Positions 25,698 through 33,756 of a stretch of DNA of 35,602 nucleotides are shown here, piece by piece (the stretch's first letter is position 1; each line of letters opens with the position of its first letter). The translations under genes were made by a program, and so were the position numbers. The DNA is from Gemmatimonadales bacterium. GTDB taxonomy: Bacteria > Gemmatimonadota > Gemmatimonadetes > Palauibacterales > Palauibacteraceae. The stretch covers positions 1-35,602 of the forward strand of contig VXOJ01000025.1 of NCBI GenBank assembly GCA_009840115.1. The letters run 5' to 3'. The notes under the pieces were generated by a model. That model saw only the letters and a list, made by a program, of their open reading frames with translations. It had not been told where the DNA came from and searched no databases.

Positions 25698-27260
25698 CTA
25701 TCTCCGATCGGGGAGCGACGGCGCGCCCCCCGCGTCTTCATTCGCTTCGATGTCCTCGACATCCTCCGCCACCCACGCGCCGCCCAGGGCGCGGTGCACG
25801 GCGAGCCGCGCCTCTCCGATGCCGCGTTCCGCGAGCACCCGGGTGGTTTCGGCGCCGTTCAGGTTGACCCTCGCGTCCAGGTACTCGACGTAATCCCCCA
25901 CCCCGCTCTGATACCGCTCCAACTGGTTCTCCAGCGAGGCGCGGGCGTCGGCGACCTGTTCCATGACCTGCGCGTACCGCTCCCGCTCGTTCTCGAACTG
26001 CCGCAGGCTCGTCCGCACCTCCCGGTAGGCGTCCAGCACCGTGCGCGCGTAGGCGATCAGCGCCTGGTCGTACTGGGCCCAGGCCGCCCCGACGTTGGCC
26101 CGCAGGCGGCCGCCCTGGAAGATCGGCGCGACGAGGCCGCCGATCAGGTTCGTGAACCACTGGTCGATGAACCGCAGATCTCCGATTTCGCCCGCCTGGC
26201 GGCCCCCGGCCCCGTTCAGGGAGATCGTCGGGAGCAGTTCGGCCCGGCGCGCGCCCACCCTGCGGCGCGCCGCCTCGACGCGCTCGAACGCGGCCATGAC
26301 GTCGGGCCGGTCCTCGAGCAGCGACACCGGCAGCCCGCCGGGAATCGGGGTCGTATCGACCGCCGGCTCGAGTGCCGGCGGCAGAAGATCTTCGATCATC
26401 CCCGCGTATCGTCCCACGAGGAGGGCCAGGCGTCCTTCGGCGTCGTCCACGGCCGTGCGCAGGCCCGGCAGGTTCGACTCGGCCGTCCGGTACTGCTGCC
26501 GGATCGCGTAGAGTTCGAAGGTGTTCGTGACGCCGGCCTGATACCGCTCCCGGGTGAGTTCGGCGCGCTCCCTGAGCAGGTCGACGTTGTCCTCGGCGAT
26601 CGCCAGTTGGGCTCGCGCGGAGACGACCTCGAGATACGTCGAGATGGTGGACGCGATGACCGTGAGCCGTACGGTCTCCGCGTCCGCCCGGGAAGCCAGG
26701 AAGTCGCGGACCGCCGCCCCGGATTCGTTGCGCAGCCGGCCCCAGAAATCGAGTTCGTACGCGAAGCCGAGCGAGGCCGAATATGTCGTGAACTCGAACC
26801 GGTCGGGAAAATCGAAGCTGAGCCCCGGGATCGGGCTCTCGCCGCCATCGTCGCCCCCGAACTGCGACCCCAGGCCCGTGTTGGCGGGAGTGCTGGACCG
26901 GTTGCCGTTCGCGTCGAGCGTCAGCGCCGGGAAGAGCGGCGCCCGCGCGATCCGGTACCGGTGCCGCAGTTCCTCGAGCCGCGCCACAGCTTCGTGCAGG
27001 TCGAGGTTGGCGACGAGCGCCGTCTCGATCAGGTGGTCCAGCGTCGCGTCGTCGAACGCACGCCACCAGTCGCGGGGCTCGGGCGCCGCTTCGGCGGGAG
27101 GAGCTTCCGCATCGTACGCCGCGGGGAGTTGGGCGACCGGGGCCGGGAGCCGGGGGCCCGGCGCGAACGAACACCCGCCTGCCGCCGCGAGCAGGAGAAA
27201 TCCGCCCGCTCGCAGCCAACCGCGCGCGCCGACCCCGGAAACCGCCGTCGCGGCGGTCAC
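25698..27260 (-). CDS. Outer-membrane efflux lipoprotein (TolC/NodT/OprM family)
   Basis: The outer-membrane channel of the tripartite pump, 520 residues. The N-terminal signal ends in a lipobox-like '...LLLAAAGGC' with Cys at about residue 30, so it is probably lipidated. The mature part holds two OEP repeats with typical wording: 'WWRAFDDATLDHLIETALVANLDLHEAVARL'-type first helix, 'YELDFWGRLRN', 'RYQAGVTNTFEL', 'LPGGLPVSLLEDRPDVMAAF'-like loop and 'APIFQGGRLRA'. The start is a GTG at 27260 that overlaps the TetR stop (GTGA). The TAG stop is 6 bases before the adaptor ATG. Together with the next two genes it forms a complete efflux set. Confidence 0.92.
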   Translation of the reverse strand: MTAATAVSGVGARGWLRAGGFLLLAAAGGCSFAPGPRLPAPVAQLPAAYDAEAPPAEAAPEPRDWWRAFDDATLDHLIETALVANLDLHEAVARLEELRHRYRIARAPLFPALTLDANGNRSSTPANTGLGSQFGGDDGGESPIPGLSFDFPDRFEFTTYSASLGFAYELDFWGRLRNESGAAVRDFLASRADAETVRLTVIASTISTYLEVVSARAQLAIAEDNVDLLRERAELTRERYQAGVTNTFELYAIRQQYRTAESNLPGLRTAVDDAEGRLALLVGRYAGMIEDLLPPALEPAVDTTPIPGGLPVSLLEDRPDVMAAFERVEAARRRVGARRAELLPTISLNGAGGRQAGEIGDLRFIDQWFTNLIGGLVAPIFQGGRLRANVGAAWAQYDQALIAYARTVLDAYREVRTSLRQFENERERYAQVMEQVADARASLENQLERYQSGVGDYVEYLDARVNLNGAETTRVLAERGIGEARLAVHRALGGAWVAEDVEDIEANEDAGGAPSLPDRR

Positions 27261-27949
27261 GCGAGCGCCTCCGTCCGAACGACTTCCTCGGCCGGCCGCA
27301 GGCCCGCCAGCAGGAGGTCGACGATGTGCGCCTTCCGTTCCTCCAGGAAGCGATCGAAGTCCTCCACGGCCCGGGAGTGGAAGAGGCGCACCGTCGGGAG
27401 CGCGACGAACGGAAACAGGCAGGCGGACACGATCGTGAGCAGCGTGTGCCGGAGGTCGACCTCGCGGATCTCGCCCGCGCCGAGGGCCGCGCGCAGCCGG
27501 TCCTCGAGCAGGAGCCCCGGCACCTCCTCGCGGGCCTCGATCGCGGCGGTGAGGTGCCGCTCCAGGACGCCGCCGCCGCACAGGCACTCGTTCAGCATGA
27601 GGCGGGCCATGTCCTGGTGCTCGTAGATGTAGTCGATGTAGCCGTACACGAAGGCGCGCAGACTGTCCTCGACCCCCTCCTCCGCCCGCAGCGACTGGCT
27701 GAGCCCGGCCATGAACTGCCGGCACCCGTGCTCGAACACGGCCTCGTAGAGCTGTTCCTTGGTGCGGAAGTAGTAGTGCAGCAGCGCGCGATTGATCCCG
27801 GCGTGATCCGCGATCTCCTGCAATCGGGCGCCGTCCCGTCCCTTGCGGGCGAACACGGTCAGCGCGGCGTCGAAGATCCTCTGTTCGGTATCCGGCGGTC
27901 GGGTCTCGGTATCCGGCGGCCGGGTCGCGGCCGGAGCTTGCGGCACCAT
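27257..27949 (-). CDS. TetR-family transcriptional regulator of the efflux/sulfate-activation operon
   Basis: A 230-residue repressor-type protein. Residues about 22-68 form the TetR helix-turn-helix ('RIFDAALTVFARKGRDG', 'LQEIADHAGINRALLHYYF', 'TKEQLYEAVF'), and the rest is a helical ligand-binding/dimerisation domain. A leader of about 20 residues contains the TRPPDTE tandem repeat. ATG at 27949 follows AGGA; open frame continues further upstream but over the promoter. It is the first gene of the long minus-strand operon, its stop overlaps the outer-membrane factor start, and a palindrome overlaps its own -35, so autorepression and control of the whole operon are likely. The inducing ligand is unknown. 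Confidence 0.92.
   Translation of the reverse strand: MVPQAPAATRPPDTETRPPDTEQRIFDAALTVFARKGRDGARLQEIADHAGINRALLHYYFRTKEQLYEAVFEHGCRQFMAGLSQSLRAEEGVEDSLRAFVYGYIDYIYEHQDMARLMLNECLCGGGVLERHLTAAIEAREEVPGLLLEDRLRAALGAGEIREVDLRHTLLTIVSACLFPFVALPTVRLFHSRAVEDFDRFLEERKAHIVDLLLAGLRPAEEVVRTEALA
27885..27926. repeat. 21-bp in-frame tandem duplication in the TetR leader
   Basis: Two adjacent 21-base units differing at one base encode the heptapeptide TRPPDTE twice, just before the helix-turn-helix domain. Confidence 0.75.
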
Positions 27950-27961
27950 CGCGATCCTCGC

Positions 27962-27991
27962 GTTATCCAAATCGTTTAACAGTCTTGTCAA
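27962..27991 (-). promoter_or_regulatory. Sigma70-like promoter of the TetR-efflux-cys operon
   Basis: On the minus strand a perfect TTGACA -35 (27986-27991) is followed after 18 bases by GATAAC (27962-27967, four of six matches to TATAAT). It lies 13 bases before the TetR ATG, so the leader would be very short. It is the best promoter-like signal noticed in the window. Confidence 0.65.
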
Positions 27992-27994
27992 GAC
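27982..27994. promoter_or_regulatory. Palindromic operator candidate over the -35 box
   Basis: GTCTTG-T-CAAGAC is a perfect 6+1+6 palindrome covering the TTGACA -35 element. TetR proteins bind palindromes of this kind, and the position would block RNA polymerase. The site also lies upstream of the divergent gamma-glutamyltransferase-like gene, so it could affect both. Confidence 0.6.
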
Positions 27995-28117
27995 GGGTCG
28001 CACCCTAGTCACGGCTCGTACCGGGCGCAAGTTTCCCGCGGCGGGATGCATCGCCGCCCGACTCCGGCAGGGCATTGGCCACGGGCTGCCGGGGACCGCG
28101 ACACCGACGGAGGATCG

Positions 28118-29854
28118 ATGAAGCCAGGCATCCGGATGTACGGCACGACCGTTCTCGCGCTACTCGCGTTCGCGGCGGTTCCGCTCGGGTTGGGCGCGCA
28201 GAGCGCGCCGCAGGTCGCGCGCTCGGCGGACGGGGTCGTCGTCGCGGCGCAGCCGCTGGCCGCCGCCGCGGGCGCCCGGATGCTGGAACTCGGGGGGAAC
28301 GCCGCGGATGCGGCCGTCGCCGCCGCGTTCGCGATCTCCGTGGTCGAACCGAGCATGAACAGCATCGGGGGGCGCAACCAGATCCTCATTCGGACGCCCG
28401 ACGGCGGGGTCGCGGGCATCGACGGGACGACATCGGTCCCGCTGGGATACGATCCGGCCACGGCGCCCCGCGCCGCCTACGGCTATCCGACCGTCGGCGT
28501 GCCCGGCTCGGTCGCGGGCCTCATGCGCCTGCACGAGGAATACGGATCGCTCCCCCTGACCACGATCATGGCCCCGGCGATCGATTACGCGGCGCACGGG
28601 TTCCGGCTGCTGCCCGGCGAAGCGCGCCGCCAGGCGGGATCGCGCGACCAGGTGGCGGAGTCCGAAGGCGCCCAGCGCTACTACCTGAAGGCGGACGGGT
28701 CGTCCTACCGCCCCGGCGACCGGCTCGTGCAGTCGGACATGGCCGCCACGCTGAGGACGATTTCCCTCGGCGGCGGCGACGCCTTCTACCGCGGGGAGAT
28801 CGCCGGCCGCATCGCCGACGACATGGCGGCGAACGGCGGCTTCCTGACCCGCGAGGCGCTGGCGGCCTACGAAGCGGAGGACTCGCGCATCGTGCGCGGA
28901 TCCTACCGCGGGTTCGAGATCGTCGGTTCCGACATCCCGGCCTCCGGGGCGATCGCGATCCTCGCCCTCCAGATCGCCGAGGTCTTCGATCCCGACGGCA
29001 TGAGCGACGAGGCGTGGGCCTCCGTCATCGCCCAGTCCCTCGCCATCGCCATGACGGAATACCGACGGCCGAGTTCGGACTCCTCCGCCGTGCGCGTGAC
29101 GTCGAAGGCGTTCGCCCGTCAGCTCGCCGAGCAGGTGCGGGTGCCCGTGGAGGCGGCCATCGAATCCGGCGCGGAATCCTGGGCCGCGTCGGGGGCCGCA
29201 TCAGGGCCGGCAGGTTCATGGTCCGCCGCCAGCGCTCAGGCGCTGGGACTGCCGCCGGAAGACGGCCACACGACGCATCTCTCTGCCGCCGACGGAAACG
29301 GCATGGCCATCGCGCTCACCCAGACCATCGGCCCCGGCATGGGAGCGAAGGTCGCCACCCCCGGACTCGGGTTCCTCTACGCCGTGACCCTGGGCGGCTA
29401 CCTCGGGATCAGCGAACCGGGCGAGCGCGCGCGGTCCGGCATCACGCCCTTCATGGTCCTCGACGACGGCGAGCCGTTCCTCGTCCTCGGCGCGGCCGGC
29501 GGCATCCGGATCATCTCGGCGGTCGTCCAGGCCGTGACCCGGGTCATCGATGATGGCCTCGCGCTACCCGCCGCGCTCGCGGCCCCCCGCGTGCATCCCG
29601 ACATGGGCCCGGACGGGCTCGCGGGCTTCTCCGTGGAAGCGGGCCCCGAGGACGGCTGGTCCGGGACCTCGATGGAGGAATTCCGGGAGATGGGATTCGA
29701 GATCACGCCCACGCCGCGGCAGGGCGCGTTCGGGCGCATCCACGGCCTGCAGTACGACGCTGCCACCCGCACCTGGATCGGGGCCGCCGACCCCGACTGG
29801 GAGGGCGCCGCCGTGGCGCCCCGCCCGGCGGGACCAGCCGGAGGTCGAGACTAG
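28118..29854 (+). CDS. Secreted gamma-glutamyltransferase-like N-terminal-nucleophile hydrolase
   Basis: A 578-residue Ntn-hydrolase that should self-cleave into two subunits. A signal peptide (residues 1 to about 27, 'VLALLAFAAVPLGLGAQS') sends it to the periplasm. 'AAGARMLELGGNAADAAVAAAFA' near 45-70 is the family signature, and the nucleophile/processing site is Thr385 in 'GHTTHLSAADGNG'. The usual 'GGGGFML' oxyanion region reads 'SIGGRNQIL' here, so substrate preference may differ from classical glutathione hydrolases. The ATG at 28118 has a good GGAGGATCG. It is divergent from the TetR operon, sharing a 168-base intergenic region, and convergent with the molybdenum hydroxylase operon. 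Confidence 0.9.
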   Translation: MKPGIRMYGTTVLALLAFAAVPLGLGAQSAPQVARSADGVVVAAQPLAAAAGARMLELGGNAADAAVAAAFAISVVEPSMNSIGGRNQILIRTPDGGVAGIDGTTSVPLGYDPATAPRAAYGYPTVGVPGSVAGLMRLHEEYGSLPLTTIMAPAIDYAAHGFRLLPGEARRQAGSRDQVAESEGAQRYYLKADGSSYRPGDRLVQSDMAATLRTISLGGGDAFYRGEIAGRIADDMAANGGFLTREALAAYEAEDSRIVRGSYRGFEIVGSDIPASGAIAILALQIAEVFDPDGMSDEAWASVIAQSLAIAMTEYRRPSSDSSAVRVTSKAFARQLAEQVRVPVEAAIESGAESWAASGAASGPAGSWSAASAQALGLPPEDGHTTHLSAADGNGMAIALTQTIGPGMGAKVATPGLGFLYAVTLGGYLGISEPGERARSGITPFMVLDDGEPFLVLGAAGGIRIISAVVQAVTRVIDDGLALPAALAAPRVHPDMGPDGLAGFSVEAGPEDGWSGTSMEEFREMGFEITPTPRQGAFGRIHGLQYDAATRTWIGAADPDWEGAAVAPRPAGPAGGRD

Positions 29855-29889
29855 CGGGAGGCTGGCGCCCGGGCCGGCCGCCTGGCGTC

Positions 29890-30759
29890 TTAGCCGGGCT
29901 GCATCCCGGGGCAGCCGGCGGCCTCGGCCACGGCGCGCGCGATCAACACCTGCGCGAGGTGGACGCGGTACTCCGAGCTTGCGTTCTCGTCCGCCGGGGG
30001 CGTCTCGAGTTCCGACACCTTCGACGCAGCCGCGAGGATCTGCGCCTTCTCGGACGTGCCGGCCAGGGCCGCCTCGACCCCGGGCGCCCGGAGCGGCGTG
30101 CCGCCCATGTTCGTGAGCCCGATCGCGGCGCCCGCGATGCCGGACTCGGTCCAGTTCACGACCGCGGCCACGCCGACGATCGCCCAATCCTGCGCGCGGC
30201 GCTGGAACTTCCGGTAGGCGCTGCCCCAGCCCTCGCGCGTCGGCACCCGGACGCCGGTCACGATCTCGCCATCCGCCGCGGCCGACATGAACGGACCGAC
30301 GAAGAAGTCCGCCGCCGCCACCGAGCGCGTGCCGCCGCGCCCCGCGAGGGTGACTTCGGCGTCGAGCGCGAGCAGCGCAGCCGGCAGGTCGGAGGCCGGA
30401 TCCGCGTGCGCGACGGAGCCGCCGAGCGTGCCGCGGTGCCGCACCTGGGGATCGCCGATCCCCTCCGCCACCTTCGCGAGGAGGCCGCTGCCCCCCGTGA
30501 GTTCGGACGCGCCGGCTACCTCGTGATGCGTCGTCAGCGCGCCGATGACGACCGAGTCGCCATCCGCGTGCACGCCGCGCAGTTCGTCCAGGCCGCCGAT
30601 ATCGACGAGCAGCGAGGGCCGCGCGAGGCGCAACCGCATGAGCGGAAGCAGCGAATGTCCGCCGGCCAGCGGCCGCGCGTCCTCGCCGCCCGCGGCGAGC
30701 ATATTCAGCGCCTCATCGAGAGACGAAGCGCGCTCGTAGTCGAAAGACGCGGGAATCAT
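29890..30759 (-). CDS. coxM: Molybdenum hydroxylase FAD-binding (medium) subunit, CoxM-like
   Basis: The flavin subunit of a xanthine-oxidase-family enzyme, 289 residues. FAD-binding motifs 'AGGHSLLPLM' (32-41) and 'TLGGSVAHADPASD' (111-124) are intact, followed by the CO dehydrogenase flavoprotein C-terminal domain. It passes electrons from the 2Fe-2S subunit to an acceptor. The ATG follows an excellent GGGAGGTGAGG and overlaps the large-subunit stop (ATGA). The gene is last in a small-large-medium operon. Symbols follow the cox convention, but the enzyme is form II and CO may not be its substrate. Confidence 0.9.
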   Translation of the reverse strand: MIPASFDYERASSLDEALNMLAAGGEDARPLAGGHSLLPLMRLRLARPSLLVDIGGLDELRGVHADGDSVVIGALTTHHEVAGASELTGGSGLLAKVAEGIGDPQVRHRGTLGGSVAHADPASDLPAALLALDAEVTLAGRGGTRSVAAADFFVGPFMSAAADGEIVTGVRVPTREGWGSAYRKFQRRAQDWAIVGVAAVVNWTESGIAGAAIGLTNMGGTPLRAPGVEAALAGTSEKAQILAAASKVSELETPPADENASSEYRVHLAQVLIARAVAEAAGCPGMQPG

Positions 30760-33122
30760 GCCTCACCTCCCTGGGCCGCCTGAATCGCTCGCCAGACCCG
30801 TTCCGGACTCGCCGGCATCGGGACGTCCGTCACGCCGAGGTGCGAGAGCGCGTCCACGATCGCGTTGATCACCGCCGGCGCCGATCCGATCGTCCCCGCC
30901 TCGCCGATCCCCTTCACCCCCATGGGGTTCGAGGTGCTCGGCGTCACCGTTCGATCCGTCTCGAAGGACGGGAACTCCGCCGCGGACGGCACGAGGTAGT
31001 TGACCATCGACGAGGTCTCGAGCGTCCCGTCCTCCGCGTACGTCGCTTCCTCGTACAGCGCGGCCGCGATCCCCTGCGCCACGCCGCCGTGCACCTGCCC
31101 GTCCACGATAACGGGGTTGATCACGGGCCCGCAGTCGTCTACCGCGATGTAGCGGACGAGGTCCACGGCGCCCGTTTCCGTATCCACCTCGACGACGGCC
31201 ACGTGCGTGCCGAAGGGGAAGGTGAAGTTCGGCGGATCGTACACGCAGCTCGCCTCGAGCCCGGGCTCCGAGTCCTCCGGCAGGCTGTGGGCCGTCCACG
31301 CCGCGAAGGCGAGTTCCGGCATCGACTTCGTGCGGTCCGGAACCCCCTTCACCGAGAAGGTCCCCGCCTCGTACTCGAGGTCCTCGGGCGCCACCTCGAG
31401 CAGGTGCGCCGCGAGCCCCCTCGCCTTGTCGACCACACGGTCGCACGCGTTGTGCACGGCGACCCCCGCCACCGCGAGGCTGCGGCTCCCGTAGGTGTTC
31501 ATCCCGTGCGGCGCCACGTGCGTGTCCCCGTGGAGAACTGTGACGTCCTCGTACGGAATCCCGAGCGCGTCCGCCGCGATCTGGGACCAGGAGGTCACGT
31601 GCCCCTGTCCGTGCGGCGAGCTGCCCGTCACGACTTCCGCCTTGCCGGTCGGCAGCATGCGCACCGTCGCCGCGTCCCAGCCGCCGGCTGCGTACTTCAG
31701 CGAAGCCAGCACCTGCGAGGGCGCGAGCCCGCAGATCTCCACGTAGGAGGAGAACCCGACCCCGATCTGCTTGCCGCCCCCTCCTTCCCGGCGCTCGGCC
31801 TGGTCGCTCCGGAACCCGTCGTAGTCCAGCAGTTCCAGCGCCCGGTCGAGCGCGGGCTCGTAGTCGGCCGAGTCGAAGGCGAGCCCGCCCGGGCTCTGCA
31901 CCATGTCGCCGGCCGGGAGGAAGTTGCGGCGCCGGATCTCCGCCGCGTCCACGCCGACCTCCCGCGCGAGCGCGTCGATCGCCCGCTCGATGGCGTAGGT
32001 GGCCTCGGGCCGGCCCGCGCCCCGATAGGCGTCCGTCGGGGTCGTGTTCGTGAACACGCCCGTGCACTCGAAGTGGTACGCCTCGCCGCCGTAGCAGCCG
32101 CAGTAGAGGAAGGCGCCCAGGAGCGGAACGCCCGGCGCCACGAGCTGCAGGTAGGCGCCCATGGCCGCCGCGATGTTCACGCGGTATCCCAGGATGTCGC
32201 CATCGGAGGTCGCCGCGATCTCGATCTTCTGGACCTGGTCCCGGCCGTGGATCGTGGCCAGGTATCCCTCGCTTCGGCCCGCGACCCACTTGACCGGCTT
32301 TCCGAGCCGGCGCGCGAGGGCGATGCAGAGCGCTTCCTCCGCATAGACGTTGAGCTTCGAACCGAAGCCGCCGCCCACGTCGGAGGGCGCGATGACCCGG
32401 ATCTGGCCTTCGGGGATGCCGAGGGTGAGCGCGAACAGGACTTTCGCCACGTGCGGGATCTGCGTCGTCGACCACACGGTGAAGTCGCCCGTCGAGGGGA
32501 CGGACTGCGCGACGACGGCGCGCGGCTCCATCGCGTTCGGGATCAGCCGCGGCTGCGTGTAGCGCTCGCTGACCACGACGTCCGCCTTCGCGAACGCCGC
32601 GTCCACGTCGCCGTTCGTCAGCGCCCACGTGTAGCTCTTGTTGTCGTCGAACGACTCGTGCACGCGTGGCGCGTCGTCGGCCAGCGCCGCCTCTACGTCC
32701 ACCACCGCCTCCAGCACCTCGTACTCGACCTCCACCAGTTCCGCCGCGTCGAGCGCCGCGTTGCGGCTCGTCGCGACCACGACCGCCACCGCGTCTCCCA
32801 CGTAGCGCGCCACGTCCTGCGCCACCGGCCAGTGGTCGGGGATCCGGATGTCATCCGTCACGGGCCACGCCATGGGGAGTCCCGCGGCCCATTCGTCGGC
32901 CAGGTCGGCCCCGCTGTACGCGGCCACCACGCCCTCCGCGGCCGCGGCGGCGGAGACGTCCACCGAGTTGATGCGCGCCGATCCGTGCGGGCTGCGCACG
33001 AGCGCCGCGTGTAGCATGCCGGGCAGCGTGAGGCCTTCCAGGAACGTCCCCTGCCCCGTGAGAAGCTTGGGATCCTCTTTCCTCGGGACCCCGCCGCCAA
33101 CGTATTTCTCAGCCGTCGCCAT
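30756..33122 (-). CDS. coxL: Molybdenum hydroxylase large subunit, form II CoxL-like
   Basis: The 788-residue molybdopterin-binding catalytic subunit of an aerobic CO dehydrogenase/xanthine oxidase-type enzyme. The active-site loop reads AYRGAGR (365-371), the form II signature, rather than the AYxCSFR of true form I CO dehydrogenases. Other hallmarks are 'DVGGGFGSK', 'GSSPHGQGHVTSW' and a C-terminal 'GVKGIGEAGTIGSAP' with the catalytic Glu. Form II enzymes often hydroxylate other aldehydes or N-heterocycles, so the substrate is open. The ATG at 33122 follows GGGGAGGGGAGAGAG; the frame continues upstream but conserved sequence begins here. It is 17 bases after the small-subunit stop. Confidence 0.93.
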   Translation of the reverse strand: MATAEKYVGGGVPRKEDPKLLTGQGTFLEGLTLPGMLHAALVRSPHGSARINSVDVSAAAAAEGVVAAYSGADLADEWAAGLPMAWPVTDDIRIPDHWPVAQDVARYVGDAVAVVVATSRNAALDAAELVEVEYEVLEAVVDVEAALADDAPRVHESFDDNKSYTWALTNGDVDAAFAKADVVVSERYTQPRLIPNAMEPRAVVAQSVPSTGDFTVWSTTQIPHVAKVLFALTLGIPEGQIRVIAPSDVGGGFGSKLNVYAEEALCIALARRLGKPVKWVAGRSEGYLATIHGRDQVQKIEIAATSDGDILGYRVNIAAAMGAYLQLVAPGVPLLGAFLYCGCYGGEAYHFECTGVFTNTTPTDAYRGAGRPEATYAIERAIDALAREVGVDAAEIRRRNFLPAGDMVQSPGGLAFDSADYEPALDRALELLDYDGFRSDQAERREGGGGKQIGVGFSSYVEICGLAPSQVLASLKYAAGGWDAATVRMLPTGKAEVVTGSSPHGQGHVTSWSQIAADALGIPYEDVTVLHGDTHVAPHGMNTYGSRSLAVAGVAVHNACDRVVDKARGLAAHLLEVAPEDLEYEAGTFSVKGVPDRTKSMPELAFAAWTAHSLPEDSEPGLEASCVYDPPNFTFPFGTHVAVVEVDTETGAVDLVRYIAVDDCGPVINPVIVDGQVHGGVAQGIAAALYEEATYAEDGTLETSSMVNYLVPSAAEFPSFETDRTVTPSTSNPMGVKGIGEAGTIGSAPAVINAIVDALSHLGVTDVPMPASPERVWRAIQAAQGGEA

Positions 33123-33139
33123 GTTCTCTCTCCCCTCCC

Positions 33140-33607
33140 CTAAGAGCCCATGTCGTCGGCGGCCGCGAGCACCGCCTTGACGATGTTGTGGTAGCCGGTG
33201 CACCGGCAGAGGTTGCCCTCCAGCGCGAGCCGGACTTCGTCTTCCGTGGGCGCGGGGTTTTCATCCAGGTATCCCACCGCGGCCATCATCATGCCCGGCG
33301 TGCAGAACCCGCACTGCAGGCCGTGGTTCTCGTGGAACGCCTTCTGGACCGGGTGCCAGTCGCCGTTCGACGCGAGCCCCTCGACGGTCGCGACGTCCGC
33401 GCCATCCGCCTGGACGGCGAGCACGGTACACGACTTCACCGACTGACCGTTCATCAGAATCGTGCAGGCGCCGCACGAGGACGTGTCGCAGCCCACGTTG
33501 GTGCCGGTCAGTTCGAGTTGTTCGCGGATGAAATGAACGAGGAGGGTGCGGGGTTCGACGTCCGCCTCGTGCCGAACCCCGTTCACGGTCATGGAGATGC
33601 GCTTCAT
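33140..33607 (-). CDS. coxS: Molybdenum hydroxylase 2Fe-2S (small) subunit, CoxS-like
   Basis: A 155-residue iron-sulfur subunit. The plant-type [2Fe-2S] site is C40, C45, C48, C60 and the second, all-helical site is C99, C102, C134, C136 ('GFCTPGM', 'NLCRCTGYH'). It relays electrons from the molybdenum centre to FAD. It is first in the operon, with AGGAG 8 bases before its ATG. Length and cluster spacing are normal for the family. Confidence 0.94.
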   Translation of the reverse strand: MKRISMTVNGVRHEADVEPRTLLVHFIREQLELTGTNVGCDTSSCGACTILMNGQSVKSCTVLAVQADGADVATVEGLASNGDWHPVQKAFHENHGLQCGFCTPGMMMAAVGYLDENPAPTEDEVRLALEGNLCRCTGYHNIVKAVLAAADDMGS

Positions 33608-33668
33608 GCGGCCACTCCTGATCCTGTGCCGGCGGGAGCGCCGACGGAGCTCCCGGAACGGGACTCAT

Positions 33669-33687
33669 CCGGCCGCCCGTCGGCCGG
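33669..33687. repeat. GC-rich inverted repeat upstream of the molybdenum hydroxylase operon
   Basis: CCGGCCG(CCCGT)CGGCCGG is a perfect 7-base stem with a 5-base loop in the 149-base gap between the FGE-like gene and coxS. No U-tract follows on the minus strand, so it is either a weak terminator for the upstream gene or a leader structure of the operon. Confidence 0.4.
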
Positions 33688-33756
33688 GGGGATTCAGTCT
33701 AGAACGGGCCGCGGGGCCGGGGCAACAGGGCCGGGTGCGGGAGTCGCAGAGAGTGG

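Noticed and set aside
33669..33687. Calling the GC-rich stem-loop a rho-independent terminator
   Set aside because: No run of U residues follows the stem on either strand, so it is listed only as an inverted repeat.
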